34,515 nucleotides of DNA from Bacillota bacterium (GCA_013314855.1 JABUEW010000036.1:1-34515), one strand, 5' to 3'. Shown: positions 7,032-16,103, counted from the first letter of the stretch. Numbers and translations: made by a program. The notes: a model not told the origin generated them from the sequence alone.

Positions 7032-7913
7032 ATGGAAAAAGCAATATTAGTATATAACCCGTTATCAGGTCAAAGAAGTGTACCCTACAAAATTGACCAT
7101 ATTATAGGTCGTTTTATGGATAATGATATATTAATACAACCTTTCAGAACATACAATATTGAAGAAGATAAATTGCTTGACATATTAAATAATGGAAATT
7201 ATTCTCGTGTCATTATTTCAGGCGGTGACGGTACAATTAATACTGTGGTTAATATTATGCTTAAGAATAATATTAATTTACCCATAGGAATAATACCGTC
7301 GGGTACTTGTAATGATTTTGCAAGATGTTTGAGAATACCTTCAAATTTGGACAAGTGTCTGGATATAGTCCTTTCAGGGAAAACAATAAAAATCGATGTA
7401 GGCATTGTTAACGGTGAGAAATATTTTCTTAACACTTGCGCAGGAGGAATACTTGTAGATGTATCCTTCAGTACCAGTGGAGAACTGAAAAAGAACATAG
7501 GCCCTCTGGCATATTACTTGAGAGCCCTTGGCGAAATGGCCAATATCAGGCCTTTTAACTTGAAATTGACAGCAAATGGTCAAAATATAGATGTTGATGC
7601 ATTAATGTTTATTATACTAAACGGAAGACATGCAGCAGGCTTTAATAATATTGCAGGGACTGCAGACCTGACTGACGGTCTTATGGATATAATAATAATT
7701 AAAAACTGTTGGCATATTGATGTGGCCGGTATCCTTTTAAAAGTACTGGCTAATGACCTTTTGAGCCACAAAAGCATAATTAGCCTTAAGGCAAAATTTT
7801 GTGTTATTGAAGGGGACAGTAATGTTGCATTAACATTGGATGGCGAAAAAGGTCCCGGTCTTCCAATATCAGTGGAGTTTATTAATAAACACTTGAGTGT
7901 ATTTGTAAGGTAG
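7032..7913 (+). CDS. YegS/BmrU-type lipid kinase (DAGK catalytic domain)
   Basis: Predicted lipid kinase that phosphorylates diacylglycerol or a related lipid. The nucleotide-binding motif SGGDGTINTVVN lies near residue 58 and GIIPSGTCNDFARCL near 86. The C-terminal beta domain ends with LDGEKGP, a usual feature of the family. I choose ATG at 7032 because GGAGG at 7020-7024 sits in front of it and the protein then begins MEKAILVYNP, the normal start of the family; an upstream in-frame TTG at 7002 has no ribosome site. Last gene of the operon beginning at 3019, convergent with spoIVA. Confidence 0.9.
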   Translation: MEKAILVYNPLSGQRSVPYKIDHIIGRFMDNDILIQPFRTYNIEEDKLLDILNNGNYSRVIISGGDGTINTVVNIMLKNNINLPIGIIPSGTCNDFARCLRIPSNLDKCLDIVLSGKTIKIDVGIVNGEKYFLNTCAGGILVDVSFSTSGELKKNIGPLAYYLRALGEMANIRPFNLKLTANGQNIDVDALMFIILNGRHAAGFNNIAGTADLTDGLMDIIIIKNCWHIDVAGILLKVLANDLLSHKSIISLKAKFCVIEGDSNVALTLDGEKGPGLPISVEFINKHLSVFVR

Positions 7914-7918
7914 GGAAA

Positions 7919-7959
7919 GAAGCGGGCTTACAAAATAATGCATATAAGTCCGCCGCTTC
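7919..7959. terminator. Convergent terminator hairpin overlapping the spoIVA 3' end
   Basis: GAAGCGGGCTTA (7919-7930) pairs with the block ending CCGCTTC (7953-7959), with small bulges. The T-tracts on both sides are weak, so termination strength is uncertain. The right arm lies inside the last codons of spoIVA. Confidence 0.5.
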
Positions 7960-9406
7960 CTTCATTTATTATTCTTTGCAATGTCTCCTGCAGTTTTAAT
8001 TGTGAATCTTCCGGCATACGGCTAAGTTTATTGTACAATCCTTCAGTTACCAAATCATGCAATGATTTGCCAAAGATATTGGAATTCCATATTTTCCCCG
8101 GCTCATTTTCAAATTCTTTAAGGAGATAATCTACCAGCTCTTCCGATTGTTTTTCACTTCCCACCAATGGTGCAATTTCTGTCTCTATGTCAGCCTTAAT
8201 CATATGCACGCTGGGTGCGCTGGCTCTTAACCTTACGCCGAATCTATTACCCTGTTTTATTATTTCCGGTTCTTCCAAAGAAAGCTCTTCTATTTGTGGC
8301 ATTACTATACCATACCCTTTAACTTTTACTTCATGTAGGGCATATTCAACCCTTTCATATTCTTTTTTAATTCTTGCAAGGTCTTTCATCAGGCTTACAA
8401 GTCTACGATCACCTTCTATTTCAAGTCCGGTCAATTCACTTAGAATCCGGTAAAATAGTTCATCGGGGGTAGAGAGCTCCATAGATACATTTCCAACACC
8501 CAAATCGATTTTTTCAATGTAAGCCTTCTTAATAAATTCAAGTCCGCTAAATTTTGCAACTGCATCTTTGACTTCACGTATCTTTTTGACATTCTTAAGC
8601 GCTTCTTTTATAGAATCCATAAATTTAATCCTGAGCCAATGGTTACTATCAAGGGCATCAACCCATTCCGGAAGGTTTATACCAATCTCGCATATCGGAA
8701 ATTCAAACAGGACTTTTTCCATAATATTATTTATATCTTCTATCCTCATCTGGGCAACATTAACATTTACCACCGGGACCAAATATTTTTCTTCAAGCTC
8801 TTCTTTAAGTTTAAGTGTCTCATTTGCAAAGGGTCTTGTAGAATTCAATATAATTATAAAGGGTTTATTTATAGACTTAAGTTCATTTACTACCCGTTTT
8901 TCTGCTTCAACATATTCTTCCCGTTGAATTTCAGTTATACTGCCATCTGTAGTAACGAGCAACCCTATAGTGGAATGGTCGTTTATTACCTTTCTTGTAC
9001 CTAATTCCGCTGCTTCTTCAAAGGGTATTTGGTGATCAAACCAAGGTGTTGATACCATCCTGGGGGCATTATTCTCTAAATAGCCCAATGCTCCTTTTAC
9101 AAGATATCCAACACAGTCTACCAGCCTGACTTTTAATTGGGCGTTTTCATCCAATACAATTTTTATTGCTTCATTTGGCACAAACTTAGGCTCAGTAGTC
9201 ATTATAGTTCTACCTGTTGCACTTTGGGGCAATTCATCTTTCGCTCTTTCTCTATCATATTCATTTTCAATATTGGGTATAACAAGTAAATCCATAAAAC
9301 GTTTAATAAAAGTTGATTTTCCGGTCCTGACAGGACCTACTACTCCTATGTAAATATCTCCTTGAGTTCTTTCTGCAATTTGCCTGTATATATTATAATT
9401 ATCCAC
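7928..9406 (-). CDS. spoIVA: Stage IV sporulation protein A (coat basement ATPase)
   Basis: SpoIVA is the mother-cell ATPase that polymerises on the forespore surface and forms the base of the spore coat. At 492 residues it has the full family length. The Walker A GPVRTGKS (Gly24-Ser31) near the N-terminus, the early block ATGRTIMTTEPKFVPNEA, and a hydrophobic C-terminus GGLICIIL are all diagnostic. The start is GTG at 9406, six bases after a G-run (9413-9418). A sigma-E-like promoter lies upstream. It stands alone on the minus strand, convergent with the lipid kinase and divergent from the phosphohexomutase. Confidence 0.97.
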   Translation of the reverse strand: MDNYNIYRQIAERTQGDIYIGVVGPVRTGKSTFIKRFMDLLVIPNIENEYDRERAKDELPQSATGRTIMTTEPKFVPNEAIKIVLDENAQLKVRLVDCVGYLVKGALGYLENNAPRMVSTPWFDHQIPFEEAAELGTRKVINDHSTIGLLVTTDGSITEIQREEYVEAEKRVVNELKSINKPFIIILNSTRPFANETLKLKEELEEKYLVPVVNVNVAQMRIEDINNIMEKVLFEFPICEIGINLPEWVDALDSNHWLRIKFMDSIKEALKNVKKIREVKDAVAKFSGLEFIKKAYIEKIDLGVGNVSMELSTPDELFYRILSELTGLEIEGDRRLVSLMKDLARIKKEYERVEYALHEVKVKGYGIVMPQIEELSLEEPEIIKQGNRFGVRLRASAPSVHMIKADIETEIAPLVGSEKQSEELVDYLLKEFENEPGKIWNSNIFGKSLHDLVTEGLYNKLSRMPEDSQLKLQETLQRIINEGSGGLICIIL

Positions 9407-9470
9407 ATGCAGCCCCCCTATTAAATTAATTCTTAATTAAAAAGATTGTACTTGCACCATTATCATTATT

Positions 9471-9501
9471 AATATATGTCCTTATATTAGACTAATATTA
9501 C
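9471..9501 (-). promoter_or_regulatory. Candidate sigma-E promoter of spoIVA
   Basis: On the minus strand, GTAATATT (9494-9501) and CATATATT (9471-9478) are separated by 15 bp. This is close to the sigma-E pattern of an ATATT-type -35 and a CATACAAT-type -10. It is placed about 65 bp before the GTG. spoIVA is sigma-E dependent in Bacillus subtilis, which supports the reading. Confidence 0.5.
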
Positions 9502-9517
9502 AAAAACATATTAATAT

Positions 9518-9547
9518 TTGGATAATTATTACTTGTTATGCTATACT
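9518..9547 (+). promoter_or_regulatory. Candidate sigma-A promoter of pgcA
   Basis: TTGGAT (9518-9523), an 18-bp spacer and TATACT (9542-9547), about 70 bp upstream of the ATG. The -10 matches 5 of 6 positions and the -35 4 of 6. Confidence 0.45.
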
Positions 9548-9620
9548 ATTATCAGATTCAAATATGAAAGTACAGAAAAAGGATGCGTTTTGCATATGGC
9601 ATTTAGAATGGAGGTAGCAT

Positions 9621-11384
9621 ATGGAGGCATATAAAAACTATCAAGTGTGGCTTGAAAGCGAATACTTTGATGAGGAAATTAAAAATGAACTGATAAATAT
9701 CAAAGATAATAGAGAAGAGATTGAAGACAGGTTTTACAAAGAACTTGAGTTTGGTACTGCAGGCTTGAGAGGAATAATTGGGGCAGGTACCAATAGGATG
9801 AATAAATATGTTATTAGAAAGGTATCCCAGGGTATAGCAGATTATATTAACAGCAAAAGTAATAGTGCGGAAGACAAAGGAGAGGTAAGAGTGGTAATTG
9901 CTTACGATTCACGATATAAATCTCCTGAATTTGCCATTGAAGCTGCTCAAGTGTTTGCCGGAAATGGGATAAAAACCTACCTTTTTGATGAACTAAGGCC
10001 GGTACCGGTTCTGTCTTTTTCAATCAGATATTTAGAAGCTGCTGGAGGTATTGCGATAACCGCAAGTCATAATCCCAAAAATTATAATGGGTATAAGGTT
10101 TATGGGGAAGATGGTGCACAACTTTTACCTGATGAATCTGACGCCGCATTAAAATTTATTGAAAATGTGAAAGACTTTTCCCAGATTAAGATAATGGAGA
10201 TGGATAAAGCTTTACAGGAAGGGCTTATAACGATAATTGGCAAGGAAATTGACGATGCATATGTAGAGGTATTGAAAAGCTACTGTATTAATCCGGATTT
10301 AATAAAAAAAGAAGGGGATACATTTAAAATAGTTTATACACCCTTGAACGGTTCAGGGAATAAGTTTGTCCGAAGAATACTGAATGAAATAGGCTTTAAA
10401 AATGTTATAGTTGTCAAAGAGCAGGAAAATCCTGATCCGGAATTTCCCACAGTAAAAACTCCAAATCCGGAGGATAAAAGTGTATTTGAATTGGCTCTTA
10501 AAATAGCAAAGAAGGAGAATGCGGACCTGATTATTGGTACCGACCCTGATAGTGATAGAGTAGGTATAAAGGTGAAAAACAGGAACGGATCCTATGTATT
10601 TTTAACAGGTAACCAAATAGGGTGTCTTATGCTAGAATATATTCTTTCTCAAAAAAGTCTAAAAAGAGCTTTGCCCAATAAAGGATTTATAGTGAAAACT
10701 ATTGTTTCTACAAAACTTGCAAATCTGATTGCTGAAAAATATAATATTGAAGTAGAGGAGGTTCTAACAGGCTTTAAATTTATTGGAGAAAAAATAAGAG
10801 TTCTGGATGAATTTGGCGATAAAAAGTATTTATTCGGCTTTGAAGAAAGTTATGGATATTTAATAGGGACGTATGCCAGGGATAAAGATGCAGTATCGGC
10901 ATCCATGATGATTGCTGAAATGGGAGCATATTATAAATCAAAGGGAATGTTATTATTGGACGCTCTCGAGAAACTGTATGAAAAATATGGTTATGCAGCA
11001 GAGGATGTTGTATCATTTACTCTTGAAGGTAAAGAGGGCCTGGCAAAAATAAAGGCTATTATGCAAAAGCTGAGAGAAGATAAAAATATGGCAATTGGCG
11101 GTTATACAATTGTATCTATATCGGATTATCTTTCAGGAGAAAAGTATAATCGGTTAACGGGTGAAAAGGAGAAGCTTTTTCTGCCCCCATCTGATGTAAT
11201 CTACTATGAGTTAACGGATGGGTCAAAATTAACAGGAAAGACATGGTTTTGCATAAGGCCATCAGGTACCGAGCCAAAAATAAAAGTGTATTCGGAAACT
11301 TTCGGTAATAATATGAAAGAGGCAAAAGATAAACTCAATGACTTGAAAGAGAAAGTTTTAAATATATTAAAAAGCAAGATTTGA
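9621..11384 (+). CDS. pgcA: Phospho-sugar mutase (alpha-phosphoglucomutase type)
   Basis: Interconverts glucose-1-phosphate and glucose-6-phosphate (or the mannose equivalents), feeding UDP-glucose and cell-envelope polymer synthesis. The phosphoserine loop ITASHNPKNYNGYK has its catalytic serine near residue 149. The metal loop GTDPDSDRVG is near 308, the sugar-binding loop FGFEESYGYL near 410, and the phosphate-binding loop RPSGTEPKIKVYSE near 549. Length (587) matches the firmicute PgcA-type enzymes rather than the shorter GlmM. ATG at 9621 follows GGAGG. The stop lies inside a triplicated 16-bp repeat before dnaE. Confidence 0.93.
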   Translation: MEAYKNYQVWLESEYFDEEIKNELINIKDNREEIEDRFYKELEFGTAGLRGIIGAGTNRMNKYVIRKVSQGIADYINSKSNSAEDKGEVRVVIAYDSRYKSPEFAIEAAQVFAGNGIKTYLFDELRPVPVLSFSIRYLEAAGGIAITASHNPKNYNGYKVYGEDGAQLLPDESDAALKFIENVKDFSQIKIMEMDKALQEGLITIIGKEIDDAYVEVLKSYCINPDLIKKEGDTFKIVYTPLNGSGNKFVRRILNEIGFKNVIVVKEQENPDPEFPTVKTPNPEDKSVFELALKIAKKENADLIIGTDPDSDRVGIKVKNRNGSYVFLTGNQIGCLMLEYILSQKSLKRALPNKGFIVKTIVSTKLANLIAEKYNIEVEEVLTGFKFIGEKIRVLDEFGDKKYLFGFEESYGYLIGTYARDKDAVSASMMIAEMGAYYKSKGMLLLDALEKLYEKYGYAAEDVVSFTLEGKEGLAKIKAIMQKLREDKNMAIGGYTIVSISDYLSGEKYNRLTGEKEKLFLPPSDVIYYELTDGSKLTGKTWFCIRPSGTEPKIKVYSETFGNNMKEAKDKLNDLKEKVLNILKSKI

Positions 11385-11428
11385 TTATTTGAGAGGTTGA
11401 TTATTTGAGAGGTTGATTATCTGTGAGG
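11381..11428 (+). repeat. Three tandem 16-bp repeats between pgcA and dnaE
   Basis: Copies at 11381-11396, 11397-11412 and 11413-11428, the first two identical (TTGATTATTTGAGAGG) and the third with two changes. The first contains the pgcA stop codon. Each carries a GAGAGG that resembles a ribosome binding site; the second copy's GAGAGG is the one placed 10 bases before the dnaE GTG, which itself falls inside copy three. Confidence 0.8.
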
Positions 11429-14400
11429 GATTTTGTACATTTGCATGTCCATACCGAGTATAGCCTTCTTGACGGTGCTATAAGAATTAAGGACTTAATA
11501 AAAAGCACAAAAGAGTTAGGGATGAAGAGTATTGCCATAACCGACCACGGTGTTATGTATGGAGTTATTGATTTCTACAAAGAGGCAAAAGAGAATGGAA
11601 TTAAACCTATACTAGGATGTGAAGTATATACTGCCCGGAGAAGCAGATTTGACAAGGAAACAAATGTGGATTCAGAACAGGGCCACCTTGTACTTCTTGC
11701 TGAAAATAATACAGGATATAAAAACCTTATGAAAATTGTTTCTACCGGTTTTATAGAAGGATATTACTATAAACCGAGAATCGATATGGAAATTCTGAAA
11801 AAATACAGTGAAGGATTAATTGGCTTAAGTGCATGTCTTTCCGGGGATATTCCTATGGCTATACTTAATGGAAATTATGAAAAGGCAAAATCCATTGCAT
11901 TACTATACGATACCATTTTGGGGAGGAATAATTTTTTCCTTGAACTCCAGTTTAACAATATCCCGGACCAGAACCTGGCAAATCAGGGCTTGATAAAATT
12001 AAGCAAAGAAACAGGAATACCTTTAATAGCCACAAACGATGTCCATTATTTAAGACGGGAAGATGCCAGAGCTCACGACATACTTCTTTGTATTCAAACA
12101 GCCAAAAAAGTAAATGATGAAGATAGAATGAAGTTTAACACGGATGAAGTTTATTTAAAGACTGCCGAAGAAATGTGGGAGTCTTTCAAGGGTATCCCGG
12201 AAGCCTTGGAAAATACCATTAAAATCTCTCAACGCTGCAATGTTGAAATTGAGTTTAACAAGTTGCATCTGCCCGAGTACAAGGTGCCGGACAACCAGGA
12301 CAATTTTACGTTTTTGAAAAACTTATGTTACGAAGGTTTAAAAAACAAGTACGGTGAAAATATAAGCAGGGAAAAAGAGGAAAGGTTGGATTATGAATTA
12401 TCTATTATAAGGCAGATGGGATATGTTGATTATTTTCTGATTGTCTGGGATTTTATTAAATATGCAAAAGACAAAGGGATAATGGTGGGCCCGGGGAGGG
12501 GCTCAGGAGCAGGAAGCCTTGCTGCCTATTGTTTGGGCATAACTAATATTGATCCCTTGAAATATAACCTGCTTTTTGAAAGATTCTTAAACCCTGAAAG
12601 GATAAGTATGCCTGATTTTGATGTTGATTTTTGTTATGAACGCAGGCAGGAGGTTATAGATTATGTAGTTAAGAAATATGGTGAAGATAGGGTAGCGCAG
12701 ATAATAACCTTTGGTACAATGGCTGCCAGAGCGGTGATAAGGGATGTCGGAAGAGCCCTGGATATATCTTACGCTGAAGTGGATGCAATAGCAAAAATGA
12801 TACCTTTTCAACTTGGGATGACCATTGATAAGGCCCTTGAGCTGAATCCCGAACTAAAAGGGCTTTATAATAGTGATATGAGGGTTAAGGAACTTATAGA
12901 TACTTCAAGGTTGTTTGAAGGCATGCCAAGACACGCATCAACACATGCAGCGGGAGTTGTAATTTCAAAAGAACCTGTTGTAGAATATGTGCCCCTTCAA
13001 AGAAACGAGGATAGCATAACTACACAATTTACTATGGGAGTACTTGAAGAGCTAGGCCTTTTGAAAATGGATTTTCTAGGGCTAAGAACACTCACTGTAT
13101 TAAGAGATGCTGCCTCATTGATTGAAAAGGCATACGGTGTCAAAATTGATTTTGATAACATGGAAATGGATGATAGTGAAGTCTATAAGATGATTAGTGA
13201 AGGTAAAACAGCTGGAGTATTCCAGTTGGAAAGTCCAGGGATGACCCAGTTTATGAAGGAACTAAAACCAACATGCCTTGAAGATATTATTGCTGGCATA
13301 TCCCTTTACAGGCCGGGGCCAATGGAACAAATCCCGCGGTATATAAGAAATAAAAATAATCCTGAATATATTAAATATGACCACCCGTTGTTGGAAGACA
13401 TACTGAACGTAACTTATGGGTGTATGGTATACCAGGAACAGGTAATGCAAATTGTACGTCAACTTGCCGGTTATTCAATGGGCAGGGCCGACCTTGTAAG
13501 AAGGGCAATGGCAAAGAAAAAAGCAGATATAATGAAAGAAGAGAGACAAAAATTCATTTACGGCCTTACAGATAATAATGGTAATATTATAATAAAAGGC
13601 GCTGTCAGGAATGGTGTTGATGAAGCAACGGCAAATAAAATATTTGACGAAATGATGGACTTTGCGAGCTATGCCTTCAATAAGTCTCACGCTGCAGCAT
13701 ATGCAGTAATCGCATATCAGACTGCATGGCTTAAACGTTATTATCCCGTTGAGTTTATGGCAGCGCTCCTAAATAGTTTTCTTGGAAGTACAGACAAGGT
13801 TTCCAGGTATGTTAATGAGTGTAAATTAATGGATATAGAGGTGCTTCCTCCGGATATAAACGAAAGTGATGTCAAGTTTGATGTAGTAAAGGGTAAAATC
13901 AGGTTCGGAATGGCTGCAGTGAAGAATGTTGGAGAAAATGCAGCAAGGGAAATTATAAAGGAAAGGGAAAGAGGAGGTAATTTTAGAAATTTCAGGGATT
14001 TTTGTGAAAGGATAGCCGGTAGGGATATTAATAAAAAGTGTGTTGAGAGCCTTATAAAATGTGGAGCTTTTGATTCTTTGGGAGTATATAGGTCAAAACT
14101 AATGGGCTCTTATGAAAAAATGATGGACGGCATACAAGAAACAAAAAGAAAAAACTTAAAAGGACAGATATCTATCTTTGACATTTCTGTAAATGTTGAG
14201 AAGACAAAAAGGGATGAGGATATTTACCCCGACGTAAAAGAATACCCTTCAAATATACTCCTGGCCATGGAAAAGGAAATGCTGGGCCTTTATGTATCAG
14301 GACATCCTCTTGAAGAATTTAGGGAAGAAATTATTTCTAACACTACATTGAGCAGTATGGATTTAAAAACCGGGGGCGTGGAAGTTGGTGAAGAATTAAG

Positions 14401-15028
14401 CATGGACGAAGACGAAGATAAGTTATTAAGTGACGGTAGATGGGTTATAGTAGGGGGTATAATTACCGAGAAAAAAATTAAAGCTACAAGAAACGATAAC
14501 CTGATGGCATTTGTAACTCTTGAGGACCTATACGGAACAATGGAGATTATTGTTTTTCCACAGGTATTAAACAAGTACCAGGAACTATTAACACGGGAAA
14601 ACATTGTAATAATAAAAGGCAAGTTAAGTATAAGAGAAGACGAAGAACCAAAAATTATCTGTGATGAAGTAGAACCAATTAACCGGTTAAAGGCTACTGC
14701 AAATCATAGCATTGATGGTATAAACATAAATCCTAAGAGTAATTTGGAAAATATAAATAGCAATATTGAAAACGGTAGGTCAGAAAAGAAAAACAGCAAA
14801 CTTTATATAAAGATAACCAAGGATATAACCGGAAAGAAAAACGGAGAATGGATGAAGTCAACTCTTTCTTTACTGGAATTTTTCAGAGGGAAAACTCCTG
14901 TATATTTTTATTATCCCGATGAAAAAAAGGTTAAAATAGCTGAGCAGAAGTACTGGGTAACTCCTAGCAGTGTTCTTATATCAGAACTTGAGGAACGTTT
15001 TGGAAGAGATAATGTTAAGCTGGTTTAA
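11423..15028 (+). CDS. dnaE: DNA polymerase III subunit alpha
   Basis: Replicative C-family DNA polymerase of 1201 residues. It has an N-terminal PHP domain (HLHVHTEYSLLDGA, then AITDHGVMYG). The palm carries the catalytic block MPDFDVDF near residue 397, after GPGRGSGAGSLAAY. The finger region follows (SLYRPGPMEQIP, AMAKKKADIM, FNKSHAAAYA), then a helix-hairpin-helix region and an OB-fold (WVIVGGIITEKK, near 1009) close to the C-terminus. It starts at the N-terminal PHP domain and has no epsilon exonuclease insert, so it is DnaE and not PolC. GTG start, with the ribosome site in a tandem repeat. Residues about 1090-1120, between the OB-fold and the end, are low-complexity and Asn-rich. Confidence 0.97.
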   Translation: MRDFVHLHVHTEYSLLDGAIRIKDLIKSTKELGMKSIAITDHGVMYGVIDFYKEAKENGIKPILGCEVYTARRSRFDKETNVDSEQGHLVLLAENNTGYKNLMKIVSTGFIEGYYYKPRIDMEILKKYSEGLIGLSACLSGDIPMAILNGNYEKAKSIALLYDTILGRNNFFLELQFNNIPDQNLANQGLIKLSKETGIPLIATNDVHYLRREDARAHDILLCIQTAKKVNDEDRMKFNTDEVYLKTAEEMWESFKGIPEALENTIKISQRCNVEIEFNKLHLPEYKVPDNQDNFTFLKNLCYEGLKNKYGENISREKEERLDYELSIIRQMGYVDYFLIVWDFIKYAKDKGIMVGPGRGSGAGSLAAYCLGITNIDPLKYNLLFERFLNPERISMPDFDVDFCYERRQEVIDYVVKKYGEDRVAQIITFGTMAARAVIRDVGRALDISYAEVDAIAKMIPFQLGMTIDKALELNPELKGLYNSDMRVKELIDTSRLFEGMPRHASTHAAGVVISKEPVVEYVPLQRNEDSITTQFTMGVLEELGLLKMDFLGLRTLTVLRDAASLIEKAYGVKIDFDNMEMDDSEVYKMISEGKTAGVFQLESPGMTQFMKELKPTCLEDIIAGISLYRPGPMEQIPRYIRNKNNPEYIKYDHPLLEDILNVTYGCMVYQEQVMQIVRQLAGYSMGRADLVRRAMAKKKADIMKEERQKFIYGLTDNNGNIIIKGAVRNGVDEATANKIFDEMMDFASYAFNKSHAAAYAVIAYQTAWLKRYYPVEFMAALLNSFLGSTDKVSRYVNECKLMDIEVLPPDINESDVKFDVVKGKIRFGMAAVKNVGENAAREIIKERERGGNFRNFRDFCERIAGRDINKKCVESLIKCGAFDSLGVYRSKLMGSYEKMMDGIQETKRKNLKGQISIFDISVNVEKTKRDEDIYPDVKEYPSNILLAMEKEMLGLYVSGHPLEEFREEIISNTTLSSMDLKTGGVEVGEELSMDEDEDKLLSDGRWVIVGGIITEKKIKATRNDNLMAFVTLEDLYGTMEIIVFPQVLNKYQELLTRENIVIIKGKLSIREDEEPKIICDEVEPINRLKATANHSIDGININPKSNLENINSNIENGRSEKKNSKLYIKITKDITGKKNGEWMKSTLSLLEFFRGKTPVYFYYPDEKKVKIAEQKYWVTPSSVLISELEERFGRDNVKLV

Positions 15029-15095
15029 CAGTTTGTGAGAATTATATATTGATTTTTAGCATGAAATAATATATAGTTATGTCGAGGTGGTATTT

Positions 15096-15329
15096 TTGTA
15101 TAATGGAAAAGATGATATATATGGTGAATATGTAGCAATAAAAGCCCTTGAAAATGGTGTGAATATAATCGGCCTTACACGAGGAAAAGATACAAAGTTC
15201 CATCATACGGAAAAGCTCGATAAAGGTGAAGTTTTATTGGCTCAGTTTACGGAAAATACTTCGGCAATAAAGGTAAGAGGTAAAGCGATAATTTATTGCC
15301 GTCATGGAGAAATTCATTCTGGGGATTAA
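15096..15329 (+). CDS. mtrB: trp RNA-binding attenuation protein (TRAP)
   Basis: Small protein of 77 residues that forms an 11-subunit ring, binds tryptophan, and wraps RNA carrying spaced GAG/UAG triplets to attenuate trp genes. Similarity to Bacillus TRAP is strong: [20 protein letters not shown] and [16 protein letters not shown]. The RNA-contacting residues of Bacillus TRAP (Lys37, Lys56, Arg58) correspond to Lys40, Lys59 and Arg61. I choose TTG at 15096 because GAGGTGG (15084-15090) sits five bases before it; the in-frame GTG at 15087 lies inside that ribosome site. No folE/mtrA neighbour, no trp genes, and no run of spaced GAG/TAG triplets was noticed in the window. It follows dnaE by 67 bp. 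Confidence 0.92.
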   Translation: MYNGKDDIYGEYVAIKALENGVNIIGLTRGKDTKFHHTEKLDKGEVLLAQFTENTSAIKVRGKAIIYCRHGEIHSGD

Positions 15330-15351
15330 TAATAAAGGGGCGTGTAAGAAT

Positions 15352-15549
15352 ATGTGGACAGTTGTATATATGGCACAAAGCAAGGAAATTGCAACAAACC
15401 TGCAGGAATTGCTTGCGAAGGAAGGGATTCTTGTAAAATTACGACCAGTAAGCAAAAATCAGGAAAACATTAATGATTATTTTGAGGTTTTAGTACCTGA
15501 AGCTGAAGTAGAAGAGGCCCACAGTATAATTATTGAAAAAGGATTTTAG
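15352..15549 (+). CDS. Small DUF2007-like protein
   Basis: A 65-residue soluble protein with a beta-alpha-beta look (WTVVYMAQSKEIATNLQELL, then FEVLVPEAEVEEAHSIIIEK). It resembles the short DUF2007 'putative signal transducing' proteins often found near dnaE in Clostridia. Its function is unknown. ATG at 15352 after AAAGGGG (15334-15340), spacing somewhat long. It is 22 bp after mtrB and followed by a terminator. Confidence 0.7.
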   Translation: MWTVVYMAQSKEIATNLQELLAKEGILVKLRPVSKNQENINDYFEVLVPEAEVEEAHSIIIEKGF

Positions 15550-15585
15550 TTTTAATAGAAATTACCGATAGCCTATTTTAAGGAT

Positions 15586-15622
15586 CCCGTGTTGGAAATA
15601 AAAGCACGGGTTTATATTTTAT
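15586..15622 (+). terminator. Rho-independent terminator after the DUF2007-like gene
   Basis: CCCGTG (15586-15591) and CACGGG (15605-15610) form a six-pair stem with a 13-nt loop, followed by TTTATATTTTAT. It would end the dnaE-mtrB transcript. Confidence 0.6.
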
Positions 15623-15658
15623 ACCTTACCAATTTTGTTTAATTTAGAGGATGATATT

Positions 15659-16072
15659 ATGCTTATATCAGAGACCAGATTAGTAGTAAGATATGCTGAA
15701 ACCGATAGGATGGGTATAGTGCATCATTCAAATTATCCTATATGGTTTGAAGCGGGTAGAACTGACTTTATAAAAAAACTGGGTATCTCATATTCGTATA
15801 TAGAAGAAAAAGGTATATTTCTTCCTTTAATTGAGTTGAAATGCTTTTACAAGGGTGCTGCAAAATATGAAGATGAAATTAAAGTATTAACCCGTTTGAA
15901 AAAATTAACTTATAGCAGGATCATATTTCATTATGAAATACTAAAAAATATGGAAATTAAACCCATAACTGCCGGTGAAACAATCCATGTATGGACAAAT
16001 ACCAATTTGAAGCCTATTAATATTTACAAGCATTTTCCGGATATATATAAATTATTAAGTGATGCATTATAA
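15659..16072 (+). CDS. Acyl-CoA thioesterase, 4HBT/YbgC-like hot-dog fold
   Basis: Protein of 137 residues with the hot-dog thioesterase signature VRYAETDRMGIVHHSNYPIW, where the Asp is the catalytic residue of the YbgC/4-hydroxybenzoyl-CoA class. The following WFEAGRTDFIKKLG is also typical. It likely hydrolyses an acyl-CoA or acyl-ACP thioester; the substrate is unknown. I choose ATG at 15659 (MLISETRLVVRY), eight bases after AGAGG at 15646-15650, over an upstream in-frame TTG at 15635. Confidence 0.85.
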   Translation: MLISETRLVVRYAETDRMGIVHHSNYPIWFEAGRTDFIKKLGISYSYIEEKGIFLPLIELKCFYKGAAKYEDEIKVLTRLKKLTYSRIIFHYEILKNMEIKPITAGETIHVWTNTNLKPINIYKHFPDIYKLLSDAL

Positions 16073-16078
16073 ACGATT

Positions 16079-16103
16079 AATAACACAATTATGGATTGTT
16101 TAT
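16079..16103 (+). terminator. Weak AT-rich hairpin after the thioesterase gene
   Basis: AATAACACAAT pairs with ATTGTTTATT with one bulged base and a TATGG loop. It is AT-rich and has no T-run, so it is only a possible terminator. Confidence 0.25.

Noticed and set aside
8568-9004. Open frames opposite spoIVA of about 120 residues
   Set aside because: They lie entirely antisense to a confidently identified gene and have no family features.
11381-11428. A CRISPR array
   Set aside because: The three 16-bp units are directly adjacent with no spacers.
15030-15095. TRAP-binding triplet arrays near mtrB
   Set aside because: I looked for repeated GAG/TAG spaced by two or three bases here and elsewhere in the window and saw none long enough.
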